A stretch of DNA of 12,920 nt, taken from Fidelibacterota bacterium (lineage in GTDB: Bacteria; Marinisomatota; SORT01). Positions 1 through 7,692 of this stretch are shown one piece after another (the first letter of the stretch is position 1; each line of letters starts with the position of its first letter). The stretch spans positions 1-12,920 of the forward strand of contig JADFMS010000039.1 of NCBI GenBank assembly GCA_022563775.1, in the 5' to 3' direction. Under the pieces are notes generated by a model. The model was given only the letters and a program-made list of their open reading frames with translations, ran no database searches and had not been told where the DNA came from. Position numbers and translations under genes: made by a program.

Positions 1-537
1 TCTACAAGAGCTGAAGATGAAGCTTTGGAAACCGAACTCAGAAAAGATGAGAAAGAACGAGCCGAACATGCCATGTTAGTCGACCTTGGAAGGAATGACC
101 TTGGAAAGGTATCCAAGTATGGAACGGTAAAAGTATCTGAACTGATGGTTGTTGAAAAGTACTCTCACGTCATGCACTTAGTAAGTCGAGTCACCGGTGA
201 ACTTTCTGACGATAAGGATTCATTAGATGCGTTGACAGCTACATTTCCCGCCGGCACCGTTACCGGCGCTCCCAAGAAGCGGGCAATGGAGATTATTGAT
301 GAACTCGAACCGGTCAAAAGAGGTATTTACGCGGGAGCAGTGGGTTACTTGGACTACAAAGGGAATCTTGATACATGCATTGCCATAAGGACCATAACGT
401 TCAAGGACGGTAAGGCGAGTATTCAAGCAGGAGCCGGTATCGTTTATGACTCTATACCGGAAAACGAATATGATGAGTGCGGGAACAAAGCAAAAGTTCT
501 CAAAGAAGCCATATCAATGGCTGCGAAAGGCTTATAA
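1..537 (+). CDS. trpE: Anthranilate synthase component I, C-terminal part (5' end outside window)
   Basis: Chorismate-binding subunit that, with TrpG, converts chorismate and glutamine (or ammonia) to anthranilate, the first committed step to tryptophan, in the cytoplasm. The frame is open from base 1, so the gene is cut by the window edge; 178 residues are visible out of a usual total near 490-500. Seen: DLGRNDLG at fragment residues 28-35, YSHVMHLVS near 54-62 (typical of TrpE rather than PabB), [10 protein letters not shown] at 83-92, the IRT strand at 129-131, AGAGIVYDS at 143-151 and a final [11 protein letters not shown] segment matching the chorismate-binding-enzyme metal/substrate site. 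The N-terminal feedback domain that would carry the tryptophan site lies outside. The TAA stop is followed after one base by trpG. Any leader peptide or attenuator would be upstream of the window. The alternative, PabB, is unlikely given the trp neighbours. Confidence 0.96.
   Translation, partial: STRAEDEALETELRKDEKERAEHAMLVDLGRNDLGKVSKYGTVKVSELMVVEKYSHVMHLVSRVTGELSDDKDSLDALTATFPAGTVTGAPKKRAMEIIDELEPVKRGIYAGAVGYLDYKGNLDTCIAIRTITFKDGKASIQAGAGIVYDSIPENEYDECGNKAKVLKEAISMAAKGL
526..530 (+). promoter_or_regulatory. Shine-Dalgarno site for trpG
   Basis: AAAGG lies inside the last codons of trpE, 8 bases before the TTG at 539. It decides the start: that TTG gives a protein opening MIVLIDNYDSFTYN, the usual TrpG N-terminus. 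Longer in-frame starts would add a tail with no family match. Confidence 0.6.
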
Positions 538-538
538 A

Positions 539-1126
539 TTGATAGTTCTCATCGATAACTATGATTCATTCACTTATAATCTCGTCCAGTACTTCGGTGA
601 ACTCGGCGCTGAGATAAAAGTATTTCTAAATGATGAAATAAAAGTCGAGGAGATCGAACAACTGAATCCCGAAGCTCTTATAATCTCACCGGGACCGGGA
701 AGACCGCAAGATGCCGGAATCTCAATGGATGCTATAAGAAAGCTCGGACCTAAAACGCCGACGCTCGGAATCTGCCTAGGTCATCAATGTATCGGCGAAA
801 TCTATGGCGGCACGGTTACCCACGCAAAAAAAATTCTTCATGGTAAGACTTCACTTATCAGACATGAAGAACATCCGTTATTTGACCAAGTTTCTAATCC
901 TTTCAAGGCAACACGATATCATAGTCTGATTGTTGAGGAAACAAAATTGCCTGAGGAACTTAAGCCGATAGCAACAGCGGACGACGGAACTCTTATGGCG
1001 GTCGCTCATAAAGAATACCCGGTATTCGGGCTGCAGTTTCATCCGGAATCAGTCTTTACGAATGTCGGAATGCATATTCTTGATAACTTTCTTAAAATTG
1101 TCGCAAAAAATAATTCGGAATTATAA
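539..1126 (+). CDS. trpG: Anthranilate synthase component II (glutamine amidotransferase)
   Basis: Class I glutamine amidotransferase that frees ammonia from glutamine and passes it to TrpE. 195 residues from the TTG start, the normal length for a stand-alone TrpG; it is not fused to TrpE or TrpD. Seen: N-terminal LIDNYDSFTYNL, oxyanion segment PGPGRP at 51-56, nucleophile Cys79 in GICLGHQ, and the His168/Glu170 pair in FHPESV completing the triad. The TTG start is chosen because it directly precedes the conserved N-terminus, has AAAGG 8 bases upstream, and follows the trpE stop by one base. An upstream ATG at 446 in the same frame would overlap trpE and add 31 unmatched residues. The stop overlaps the next start as TAATG, so translation of trpD is probably coupled. 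PabA-like dual use for folate cannot be excluded. Confidence 0.95.
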   Translation: MIVLIDNYDSFTYNLVQYFGELGAEIKVFLNDEIKVEEIEQLNPEALIISPGPGRPQDAGISMDAIRKLGPKTPTLGICLGHQCIGEIYGGTVTHAKKILHGKTSLIRHEEHPLFDQVSNPFKATRYHSLIVEETKLPEELKPIATADDGTLMAVAHKEYPVFGLQFHPESVFTNVGMHILDNFLKIVAKNNSEL

Positions 1127-2142
1127 TGATACAAACCCATCTGTCCAAACTGATTGACGGCGCTTCTCTGACCAGAAGTGAAGCAAATGAAGCCATGAAT
1201 TCTATAATGAGCGGTGAAACGCCTGCCACTCAAATCGCGGCATTTCTCGTTGCTATGCGAATGAAAGGAGAAAACACTGAAGAAGTTACCGGATTTGTAG
1301 AATCGATGCGTTCTAATGCCACTCCTGTCAGTGCCGATGCTGAATCGATACTCGATATGTGCGGAACGGGTGGTGACGGCGCGGGGACTTTCAATATTTC
1401 CACAATAGCATCTCTTGTAGTTGCCGCCGGAGGAATCACTGTTGCCAAGCATGGAAACAGAGCGGTCTCCTCAAAATGCGGCTCAGCTGATTTGTTCACT
1501 GCGCTTGGAGTCAATATAGAGATGCCTGTTGAAAGGCTCAGCGATTGTCTTAACGAAATCGGTTTTGCGTTTCTGTTTGCGCCGCTACTTCACCCCGCCA
1601 TGAAACATGCAATAGGTCCCCGCAGGGAATTAAAGATCAGAACTGTATTCAATTTGCTCGGACCGATGACGAATCCCGCCAATCCTACCCTGCAACTTTT
1701 GGGAGTTTATGATTTTAATTTAGCTGAACTTGTGGCAGAAGTGTTACGGAACGTGGGAGTAAAAAGAGCTCTTGTGGTTCATGGTTCGGATGGATTGGAT
1801 GAAGTCACCCTCACAGGAAAAACTATGTGTATTGAATTAAACGGAAAAGATGTGAGTAGATTAGATCTCACTCCGGAGTCATTCGGACTACCCCAACTTT
1901 CAACAGATGATATTTCCGGAGACTTCGAACCTGAAGAATGCGGACTGATTGCCACCAAAATCCTTTCTGGTGAAAAAGGAGCGAAGAGAGACATAGTCAT
2001 TGCAAATGCTGCGATCGGTCTTTACTTGGGCGGCAAAGAAGATTCAATCGAAATGGCGGCGCGGTTAGCCGAAGAGCTGTTAGACAGCGGAGATGCATTG
2101 AAGTTGCTTGAAAATTTCAAGGAGTTTACGAACAGAGCATGA
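1126..2142 (+). CDS. trpD: Anthranilate phosphoribosyltransferase
   Basis: Transfers the phosphoribosyl group of PRPP to anthranilate, giving phosphoribosyl-anthranilate; second step of the tryptophan branch, a cytoplasmic homodimer. 338 residues, the usual length. Seen: N-terminal helical anthranilate-binding part, the PRPP loop CGTGGDGAGTFNIS at about 79-92, KHGNRAVSSKCGSAD at 108-122 (most relatives have Ser where Cys118 stands), and the metal/anthranilate segment GPRRELKIRTVFNLLGPMTNP, all intact. The ATG overlaps the trpG stop by one base, and the TGA overlaps the trpC start as ATGA. The best alternative among phosphoribosyltransferases, thymidine phosphorylase (same fold), lacks this motif set. 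Confidence 0.97.
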   Translation: MIQTHLSKLIDGASLTRSEANEAMNSIMSGETPATQIAAFLVAMRMKGENTEEVTGFVESMRSNATPVSADAESILDMCGTGGDGAGTFNISTIASLVVAAGGITVAKHGNRAVSSKCGSADLFTALGVNIEMPVERLSDCLNEIGFAFLFAPLLHPAMKHAIGPRRELKIRTVFNLLGPMTNPANPTLQLLGVYDFNLAELVAEVLRNVGVKRALVVHGSDGLDEVTLTGKTMCIELNGKDVSRLDLTPESFGLPQLSTDDISGDFEPEECGLIATKILSGEKGAKRDIVIANAAIGLYLGGKEDSIEMAARLAEELLDSGDALKLLENFKEFTNRA

Positions 2143-2936
2143 ACAGGTTAGACAAAATCGTAACTCATAGAAGAGAAGCTATTGCTCGAAGGATGAAGGA
2201 AAAATCCATACTTAGGATTCGGACGGACGCAGAAGCAATGCCCCCTGTTCTCGATTTTAGAAAATCGCTTATCTCAACAGACGGTGAGACACGAATTATA
2301 TCTGAAGTGAAAAAAACTTCACCGACCGCTGACTTCGGGGGGAAAACTTTAGACGCTATCTCAATTGCAAATGATTACGAATCAGCCGGAGCGGACGCTA
2401 TCTCCGTTCTGACTGAACCTGAATTCTTTTCAGGCTCCATGGAAGACCTTATGCATATAAAAAAATCTGTCCGCATACCTGTTCTTTGTAAAGATTTTAT
2501 TATAGACCCATTCCAGATTTACGAAGCGCGAGCCGCAGGCGCGGACGCTATCCTTCTTATAGCCGCAATATTAGACTCTTATGAGCTGAAAGATTTTATC
2601 TCTATATGCCGTATTGTCGGTATCGTACCGTTTGTTGAGATCACTAACGAATCCGATGCGGAAAACGCCTTAAACAATGACCTTGACATTATCGGAATCA
2701 ATTGCAGAAATCTGAAAACCTTCGAGCTCGACCGTTCTGTATTTAAAGAGCTCTCTGCGAATATTCCCGAAAGCATTTTAATAGTCGCTGAAAGTGGAGT
2801 TAACGGCAAAGAGGATCTGTCGTATATCAATGAACTTGGAATTTACTCAGCCCTTATAGGCTCACTATTCATGAAAACGGACGATCCCGGAGAGGCTCTT
2901 CGCGGATTGCTCAGCGAGAATCATGACCGAAATTAA
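2139..2936 (+). CDS. trpC: Indole-3-glycerol-phosphate synthase
   Basis: Closes the pyrrole ring of carboxyphenylamino-deoxyribulose phosphate with loss of CO2 and water to give indole glycerol phosphate. A monofunctional TIM barrel of 265 residues, not fused to TrpF. The catalytic set known from the Sulfolobus enzyme can be placed: Glu56 and Lys58 in SEVKKTSP, Ser61, Lys118 in VLCKDF, Glu167 in PFVEIT, Asn188 in GINCRNL, and Glu218-Ser219 in AESG. LTEPEFFSGS at 91-100 is the usual third-strand loop. The start ATG overlaps the trpD stop (ATGA). A fuller Shine-Dalgarno, AAGGAG, lies 14 bases upstream, rather far. The 3' end overlaps trpF by 14 bases. Confidence 0.97.
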   Translation: MNRLDKIVTHRREAIARRMKEKSILRIRTDAEAMPPVLDFRKSLISTDGETRIISEVKKTSPTADFGGKTLDAISIANDYESAGADAISVLTEPEFFSGSMEDLMHIKKSVRIPVLCKDFIIDPFQIYEARAAGADAILLIAAILDSYELKDFISICRIVGIVPFVEITNESDAENALNNDLDIIGINCRNLKTFELDRSVFKELSANIPESILIVAESGVNGKEDLSYINELGIYSALIGSLFMKTDDPGEALRGLLSENHDRN

Positions 2937-3549
2937 GATTTGCGGCATCACCAGACCCTATGATGCGCAGCTCGCCTGTGAATATGGAGCAAAAATGATA
3001 GGAATGATATTCTATGATAAGAGTCCTCGTTTTATATCAAATTCTGTGGCTGAAAAAATTGTCCGGATTCTACCGGAAGATGTTCTGCCGGTAGGAGTCT
3101 TTGTGAATCCTACTATAGAAGAGGTCAATCCGGTAGTTGAAGCAACAGGCATCAAGGCTTTGCAAATTCACGCTGATTTTGTCATCGAGGAATTGAGAAA
3201 ATTGAATTTACCTTTAATTCAAGCTTACTCAATAAGCAATAAAAGCGATTTCGACTCCCTCAGAAGAAATGGTTCAGATTATTTTCTTCTTGATAATAAA
3301 GAGCTCAATAGCTACGGAGGAACAGGAAGAACCTTTGATTGGGAGCTGATACCGACCGATTTAAGAAAAGATCGAATGATACTCGCAGGAGGTATCAATG
3401 TCGAGAACGTAGCTGATGCTATTTCAAAGATAAAGCCCGCATTTCTCGACATATCAAGCGGAGTGGAATCGTCACCGGGAATTAAGGACAGAATGAAATT
3501 AGAACAATTATTCAGCGCAGTTGAGAAAGCAAATGATAGACTTTACTGA
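2923..3549 (+). CDS. trpF: Phosphoribosylanthranilate isomerase
   Basis: Amadori isomerization of phosphoribosyl-anthranilate to carboxyphenylamino-deoxyribulose phosphate, a TIM-barrel enzyme acting between TrpD and TrpC. 208 residues, normal. Seen: catalytic Cys7 in KICGITR, SPRFIS at 34-39, His83 in LQIHADF (usually LHG or LHGDE, so the glycine is Ala84), catalytic Asp124 in FLLDN, phosphate-side GGTGRTFDW at 132-140, [10 protein letters not shown], and [15 protein letters not shown] near the end. The ATG lies inside trpC, giving a 14-base overlap; the start is fixed by the KICGITR N-terminus. As in many bacteria outside the enterics, trpC and trpF are separate but adjacent. Confidence 0.97.
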   Translation: MTEIKICGITRPYDAQLACEYGAKMIGMIFYDKSPRFISNSVAEKIVRILPEDVLPVGVFVNPTIEEVNPVVEATGIKALQIHADFVIEELRKLNLPLIQAYSISNKSDFDSLRRNGSDYFLLDNKELNSYGGTGRTFDWELIPTDLRKDRMILAGGINVENVADAISKIKPAFLDISSGVESSPGIKDRMKLEQLFSAVEKANDRLY

Positions 3550-4729
3550 CTACAACTTGCCCGATGATTCAGGTCATTTCGGTGATTATGGAGGAAGTTT
3601 CGTTCCGGAAACGCTTGTACCGGCGCTTAACGAACTTGAAAGCGCTTTTAAAACCGCATGGAAAGATGAGGATTTTCAATCTGACTTTCATTATTTGTTG
3701 AAAAATTATTCCGGGCGTCCTACGCCGCTGTACTTCGCAGATAAACTCAGTTCCGAGTTAGGCGGAGCAAAAATATACCTGAAACGCGAAGACCTTGGTC
3801 ATACCGGTTCGCATAAAATAAATAACACAATCGGTCAAGCTCTACTTGCAATAAGGATGGGCAAAAAACGAATCATCGCCGAGACCGGCGCAGGTCAGCA
3901 CGGGCTTGCAGTGGCTACGGTTGCCGCGAAATTCGGATTAAACGCTGTAGTATATATGGGTCGTGAAGATACCCTGCGTCAGTCTCTTAACGTTCGAAAG
4001 ATGGATCTGCTCGGCGCAGAGGTCATTCCTGTCGACTCGGGAAGTAAGACTTTGAAAGATGCCATAAACGAGGCGATTCGTGATTGGGTCACAAATGTTG
4101 AGGATTCTTTTTATATGATCGGTTCAGTTGTGGGTCCTCACCCCTATCCTCTCATGGTGCGCAACTTCCAGCGGATAATAGGACTCGAAGCAAAGCAACA
4201 ATTTGAGGAGATTGAAGGTTCTACTCCGGCTGCACTTGTGGCTTGTGTCGGCGGAGGCAGTAATTCGATTGGATTATTCCACCAGTTTCTATCAACCGAT
4301 GCGGAACTTTACGGTGTTGAAGGCGGAGGAGAAAATTTAGAGTTGGGAAACCACTCCGCTTCTCTTTCCGAAGGCTCACCCGGAGTCTTGCACGGCAGCC
4401 TGTCATACATTCTTCAGGATTCAAACGGTCAGATATCCCCTGCGGATTCCGTTGCGCCCGGATTGGATTATCCGGGTTCGGGACCCGAGCATTCTTACTT
4501 GAAAGACTGCGGTAGAGTACAGTATTCTTCGGTCAGCAATGCGGAAGCGCTTGCAGCGTTTAAACACCTTTCAAAAACAGAAGGCATCATTCCCGCCATT
4601 GAATCATCACATGCTATCGCTAAAGTAATGCAGATAGCGACTGATTATAAAAAGAGTGATTGTATCATCGTCTGTTTATCAGGCAGAGGCGATAAGGATT
4701 TTTCAAATGAGGTCACCAATGGAGAATAG
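3533..4729 (+). CDS. trpB: Tryptophan synthase beta chain
   Basis: PLP enzyme that joins indole and serine to make tryptophan, working as an alpha2-beta2 complex with TrpA. 398 residues from ATG 3533, typical of TrpB1. Seen: N-terminal [22 protein letters not shown] at 61-67, the PLP lysine Lys95 in HTGSHKINN, Glu117 in AETGAGQHG, phosphate-cradle GGGSN at 240-244, [24 protein letters not shown] at 310-320 and C-terminal [11 protein letters not shown] 3533 is preferred over TTG 3521 because it is ATG and gives the usual short N-terminus; it overlaps trpF by 17 bases with GAGAA nearby. Two family positions look unusual: GVEGGG where GVEAGG or similar is common, and [10 protein letters not shown] where HSISAGLDYP is usual. 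The close coupling to trpA fits TrpB1, not the stand-alone TrpB2. Confidence 0.96.
   Translation: MIDFTDYNLPDDSGHFGDYGGSFVPETLVPALNELESAFKTAWKDEDFQSDFHYLLKNYSGRPTPLYFADKLSSELGGAKIYLKREDLGHTGSHKINNTIGQALLAIRMGKKRIIAETGAGQHGLAVATVAAKFGLNAVVYMGREDTLRQSLNVRKMDLLGAEVIPVDSGSKTLKDAINEAIRDWVTNVEDSFYMIGSVVGPHPYPLMVRNFQRIIGLEAKQQFEEIEGSTPAALVACVGGGSNSIGLFHQFLSTDAELYGVEGGGENLELGNHSASLSEGSPGVLHGSLSYILQDSNGQISPADSVAPGLDYPGSGPEHSYLKDCGRVQYSSVSNAEALAAFKHLSKTEGIIPAIESSHAIAKVMQIATDYKKSDCIIVCLSGRGDKDFSNEVTNGE
4709..4713 (+). promoter_or_regulatory. Shine-Dalgarno site favouring the second trpA ATG
   Basis: GAGGT lies 5 bases before ATG 4719. A rival AAGGA at 4694-4698 lies 8 bases before the in-frame ATG at 4707. 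Both are plausible; the protein start at 4719 fits the family better, so it is used here. Confidence 0.45.
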
Positions 4730-5513
4730 ACTCACAGCCCTTTCTCAAAACAGTGACAAGTCCGGCGCTACTTTTTTGGTTCCTTATATGGTTGCGGGAT
4801 ATCCCACACTTGAAAGGTCGCTTGAAGTGTTTGAACTCTTCGCCGAAGAGGGAGCTGATATAATTGAAATCGGCATGCCATTTTCCGATCCGTTGGCAGA
4901 TGGCGTAGTCATTCAGGAGGCATCCACTCGATCTCTGAATAACGGCACCGATCTTGACGACATATTCAGTTTGGTCAAGTCCCTTAGAAAAGTTCATGAA
5001 GTCCCGCTTGTATTGATGGGATACACCAATCCTATCTATAAACGGGGAAGATCAAAGTTCTTTTCAGAATGCGCCGAAGCAGGAGTTGACGGGGTTATCA
5101 TTCCCGATCTTTCTCCCCAAGAATCGAAAGAATATCTGAAATCTGCGAGAGAGAACAACATAAGTGTCATATTTCTTGTTGCGCCGAATACGGCTGACGA
5201 AAGGATCAAGCAGATCACTGAACTTTCCACCGAATTCATTTACTGTGTCTCGGTTTTTGGCGTCACCGGGCAACAAATTAATCTACCGGATGATTTACAG
5301 GATTACTTAGAGAGAGTGAAGCGGCTGTCGGGCAGAAAAATTTTGGTGGGATTCGGAGTGAATTCAAAAGAGTCTGCTCTCAAACTCGCGCCGTATTCCG
5401 ACGGTATAGTAATCGGCAGCGCATTCGTAAAGTTATTAAGCGCTGATGATGACAACTCCATAAACAAGTTACGGTCATTTTTCAGGGAAATTCGACAATC
5501 ACTTCTTAAGTGA
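4719..5513 (+). CDS. trpA: Tryptophan synthase alpha chain
   Basis: Splits indole glycerol phosphate into indole and glyceraldehyde 3-phosphate and channels the indole to TrpB. TIM barrel, 264 residues, as usual. Seen: MVAGYP near 24-29, catalytic Glu50 in [10 protein letters not shown], catalytic Asp61 in PLADG (followed by VVIQ where most have PVIQ), [17 protein letters not shown], the mobile loop SVFGVTG, VGFGVNS and the phosphate-binding [12 protein letters not shown]. The start could instead be ATG 4707, four residues longer; either overlaps the 3' end of trpB (by 11 or 23 bases), consistent with coupled synthesis of the two subunits in equal amounts. This is the last trp gene; after an 8-base gap the next gene is chorismate mutase. 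Confidence 0.95.
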   Translation: MENRLTALSQNSDKSGATFLVPYMVAGYPTLERSLEVFELFAEEGADIIEIGMPFSDPLADGVVIQEASTRSLNNGTDLDDIFSLVKSLRKVHEVPLVLMGYTNPIYKRGRSKFFSECAEAGVDGVIIPDLSPQESKEYLKSARENNISVIFLVAPNTADERIKQITELSTEFIYCVSVFGVTGQQINLPDDLQDYLERVKRLSGRKILVGFGVNSKESALKLAPYSDGIVIGSAFVKLLSADDDNSINKLRSFFREIRQSLLK

Positions 5514-5521
5514 GATAAAAG

Positions 5522-5818
5522 ATGGACCGGATTAAAGAAATAAGGAAAGCGATCGATTCAATTGATGCCGATCTCTTAAAACTATTCAGTGATAGAGCTC
5601 AATTAGCGATCGAATTAGGAGAGCTCAAAAATGATCTTGGGTTAGCGATATACGACCCTGTGCGAGAAAGAGAAATCATTGAAATGATGCTTAGCAAGAA
5701 TGAGGGACCATTAGATGATAAAGCGGTTGTAGGTCTCTTCCAACGGATAATTGATGAATCACGAAGAGTAGAGAAATTCTCAGTTTCATCAAAAAAAATA
5801 ACTACCGAAAATAAATAG
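5522..5818 (+). CDS. Chorismate mutase, AroQ class, stand-alone
   Basis: Rearranges chorismate to prephenate, opening the tyrosine/phenylalanine branch. 98 residues with the all-helical AroQ fold, no signal peptide, so cytoplasmic. Against E. coli chorismate mutase the active-site residues can be placed: Arg8 (R11), Arg25 (R28), Lys36 (K39), Asp45 (D48), Arg48 (R51), Glu49 (E52), Ser80 (S84), and Glu84 where E. coli has Gln88, a common variant. The conserved NEGPL and LFQRIIDESRR segments are present. Residues 86-98 form a polar, lysine-rich tail past the fold, encoded over a run of eight A at 5791-5798. It stands alone, not fused to PheA, TyrA or DAHP synthase. However, it shares the reading frame of aroF 12 bases downstream, separated only by one TAG. 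Symbol left empty because aroQ also names dehydroquinase. Confidence 0.93.
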   Translation: MDRIKEIRKAIDSIDADLLKLFSDRAQLAIELGELKNDLGLAIYDPVREREIIEMMLSKNEGPLDDKAVVGLFQRIIDESRRVEKFSVSSKKITTENK

Positions 5819-5830
5819 AGAGAGTCTAAA

Positions 5831-6847
5831 ATGATTATTGTAATGGAATCAAGTACCGAAGAGAGTGACATACAGGCAGTAATATCCAAAATAACTGCAA
5901 TGGGTCTCGACATTCACCGTTCCGACGGTGTTGCTCAGGTTGTTATCGGAGCGATAGGTTTAACAGGCGAATTAGAACTCAATGACTTTAAGTTGATGAA
6001 AGGCGTCAGTAAAGTAATTCGTATATCTGAACCTTATAAACGAGCGAGCAGAGCGATGCATCCGGAAAAAACTATCGTCAGCGTCCGTGGAAAAGAGATA
6101 GGTGGTGAAAAAGTAGTTGTTATGGCTGGACCCTGTTCGGTTGAATCGAAAGACCATATTTTGAGAATGGCTGAAATAGTCAGTAAGATGGGAGCTAAAT
6201 TCCTCAGAGGCGGCGCGTATAAACCGAGGACATCGCCTTACTCTTTTCAGGGACTTGGAGAAGAAGGTTTGATATATATGCGTGAAGCGGCTGACATGTA
6301 TGATATGGCTGTAGTAACCGAGATTATGGATCCAAATCTGATTCCTTTGATGTCTGATTATACTGATATATTTCAAGTAGGCACCCGAAATATGCAGAAC
6401 TATCAACTTCTCAAGGAATTGGGTAAATCAAAAATACCTGTTTTACTGAAGAGAGGACTATCGGCTACTATCGAGGAATGGCTTATGTCGGCGGAATATA
6501 TTATGGCGGGAGGAAATAAAAATGTGATTTTGTGCGAACGGGGTATTCGTACATTTGAAGGGTACACCCGAAATACCTTTGATGTATCCGCAATACCGGT
6601 TGTGCAGAGTTTAAGCCATCTTCCCATCATTGCCGATCCAAGTCATGCAACGGGGATAAGGGACAAGGTAAGCCCTGTCGCAAGAGCCTCGGTCGCCGCC
6701 GGCGCCGACGGTATGATAATCGAAGTACATGATAACCCCGAAAAAGCGCTTTCAGATGGAGCGCAGTCCCTCTATCCCGAACAATTCAGAACGCTCATGC
6801 ATGAAGTAAGGATAATAGCCTCTGCTGTCGGCAGAACGATGGACTGA
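5831..6847 (+). CDS. aroF: 3-deoxy-7-phosphoheptulonate (DAHP) synthase, type I-beta with N-terminal regulatory domain
   Basis: Condenses phosphoenolpyruvate with erythrose 4-phosphate to DAHP, the entry step of the shikimate pathway. 338 residues, the same length as I recall for the Thermotoga maritima enzyme. Residues 1 to about 66 form the ferredoxin-like regulatory domain (opening [15 protein letters not shown]); the rest is the TIM barrel. The four metal ligands fall at Cys102 (AGPCSVES), His272 (ADPSH), Glu298 (IIEVH) and Asp309 (ALSDG), the numbering I recall for T. maritima. [13 protein letters not shown] at 131-143 and LLKRGL bind substrate. In the Thermotoga enzyme the N-terminal domain mediates inhibition by tyrosine (and phenylalanine), so similar control is inferred here. 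The start ATG has a GAGAGAG stretch just upstream; the stop overlaps tyrA as TGATG. Distinct from KDO8P synthase by the N-terminal domain and context. Confidence 0.96.
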   Translation: MIIVMESSTEESDIQAVISKITAMGLDIHRSDGVAQVVIGAIGLTGELELNDFKLMKGVSKVIRISEPYKRASRAMHPEKTIVSVRGKEIGGEKVVVMAGPCSVESKDHILRMAEIVSKMGAKFLRGGAYKPRTSPYSFQGLGEEGLIYMREAADMYDMAVVTEIMDPNLIPLMSDYTDIFQVGTRNMQNYQLLKELGKSKIPVLLKRGLSATIEEWLMSAEYIMAGGNKNVILCERGIRTFEGYTRNTFDVSAIPVVQSLSHLPIIADPSHATGIRDKVSPVARASVAAGADGMIIEVHDNPEKALSDGAQSLYPEQFRTLMHEVRIIASAVGRTMD

Positions 6848-7692
6848 TGTACAAAAAAATTTCCATAATCGGCACAGGTCTTATCGGCGGCTCTCTGGGT
6901 CTGCTCAGTAAGAAAATCTTTCCTGATACCACATTGAATGCCGTTGATAAGTCTTCGGTGATTGCTGACTTACCGGATGATTCTCCATTTGACGAAGTTT
7001 TCAACAGCAATGAAATATCCGATGCAATTGCGAACTCTGACCTTGTTTTTCTCTGCCTTCCGATTTCAAGTATTGTCGAACTTCTTCCAAAAGTGATGTC
7101 TGAAGCAAAACAGGGGGCTGTAATCTGTGACGTCGGTAGCGTAAAAGAACCTATACTGAATGAAGCGGAGAAACATCCGGTTCCGGGAGTATATTTTATC
7201 GGTGGGCATCCTATAGGCGGCTCTGAAGGGCATGGTTTTGGTGATGCTTCCGCAGAAATTCTCAATGGAGTAAAATTTATCGTCTCTCCCGCTTCAAACG
7301 TACCCGAAGAGGTCATTAAAAAGCATACCGATTTTCTGACGAAATTAAACTTTCAAGTTGTGGAGATGAATCCCGCTGTACATGACCATGCCGTTGCGTA
7401 CACCAGTCATCTTCCTCAATTTATTTCTACCGCCCTCGCACTTTCTATAGGAGAAGTAGAGAAAATTGAACTTACGGCAGGACGCGGTTTGTCCTCCATG
7501 ACACGCCTTGCTTCGAGTCCGCCCGGAATATGGAATGATATTATCCGGTATAACGGTGATGAACTGACTGAAGCCATATCAGTTTTTTCGTCACTGCTGT
7601 CAGAACTTGAAAATGATATTAGAGACGGTTCTATCAGTGCAAAATTCGGAGCTGCAGCTGATTTAAGCGGCAGAATCAGAGGTGATAAATAG
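6847..7692 (+). CDS. tyrA: Prephenate (or arogenate) dehydrogenase
   Basis: Oxidative decarboxylation of prephenate to 4-hydroxyphenylpyruvate (or of arogenate to tyrosine) using NAD(P)+. 281 residues: Rossmann domain then helical dimerization domain, with no ACT or chorismate mutase domain attached. Seen: GTGLIGGSLG at 9-18, Asp34 at the end of the second strand (suggesting NAD+ preference), Ser98 in DVGSVK, catalytic His121 in GGHPIGGSE, His188 in TSHLPQF, and Arg220 in MTRLAS for the substrate carboxylate. The section between the second strand and its helix is a few residues shorter than usual. Begins on the overlapping TGATG with aroF and ends on TAGTG with aroA. Without an ACT domain, tyrosine feedback probably acts at DAHP synthase, or by direct competition. 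Prephenate versus arogenate use cannot be told from sequence. Confidence 0.94.
   Translation: MYKKISIIGTGLIGGSLGLLSKKIFPDTTLNAVDKSSVIADLPDDSPFDEVFNSNEISDAIANSDLVFLCLPISSIVELLPKVMSEAKQGAVICDVGSVKEPILNEAEKHPVPGVYFIGGHPIGGSEGHGFGDASAEILNGVKFIVSPASNVPEEVIKKHTDFLTKLNFQVVEMNPAVHDHAVAYTSHLPQFISTALALSIGEVEKIELTAGRGLSSMTRLASSPPGIWNDIIRYNGDELTEAISVFSSLLSELENDIRDGSISAKFGAAADLSGRIRGDK
7678..7686 (+). promoter_or_regulatory. Strong Shine-Dalgarno site for aroA
   Basis: AGAGGTGAT inside the last codons of tyrA, 5 bases before GTG 7692, the strongest ribosome-binding site seen in the window. It supports the GTG start, which overlaps the tyrA TAG by one base. Confidence 0.65.

Noticed and set aside
250..267. 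Inverted repeat GCCGG/CCGGC in trpE, considered as a regulatory hairpin.
   Set aside because: It falls in the codons of the conserved [10 protein letters not shown] motif and is mid-gene; protein conservation and codon choice account for it.
446..538. Upstream extension of trpG from ATG 446.
   Set aside because: The extra residues overlap trpE, have no family counterpart, and the TTG at 539 has a well-placed Shine-Dalgarno and gives the standard N-terminus.
2675..2700. TTGACA-like hexamer within trpC, considered as an internal promoter.
   Set aside because: No suitable -10 element at 16-18 bases downstream, and it sits in well-conserved coding sequence.
5500..5512. Small inverted repeat CACTT-CTT-AAGTG at the trpA stop, considered as a terminator between trp and aro genes.
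   Set aside because: The stem is only 5 pairs and AT-rich, and no run of T follows it; it is too weak to call.
5791..5798. Run of eight A near the end of the chorismate mutase gene, considered as a programmed frameshift site.
   Set aside because: The normal frame ends sensibly and aroF is already in that same frame, so a shift would move ribosomes away from aroF; no supporting stem or slippery heptamer context was seen.
5972..6406. Minus-strand open frame (144 codons) opposite aroF.
   Set aside because: Antisense to the conserved DAHP synthase barrel, with no protein-like motif; shadow.
6795..7316. Long minus-strand open frame (173 codons) opposite aroF and tyrA.
   Set aside because: It lies over two well-supported genes, has no recognisable motif or ribosome-binding site and is compositionally a shadow.
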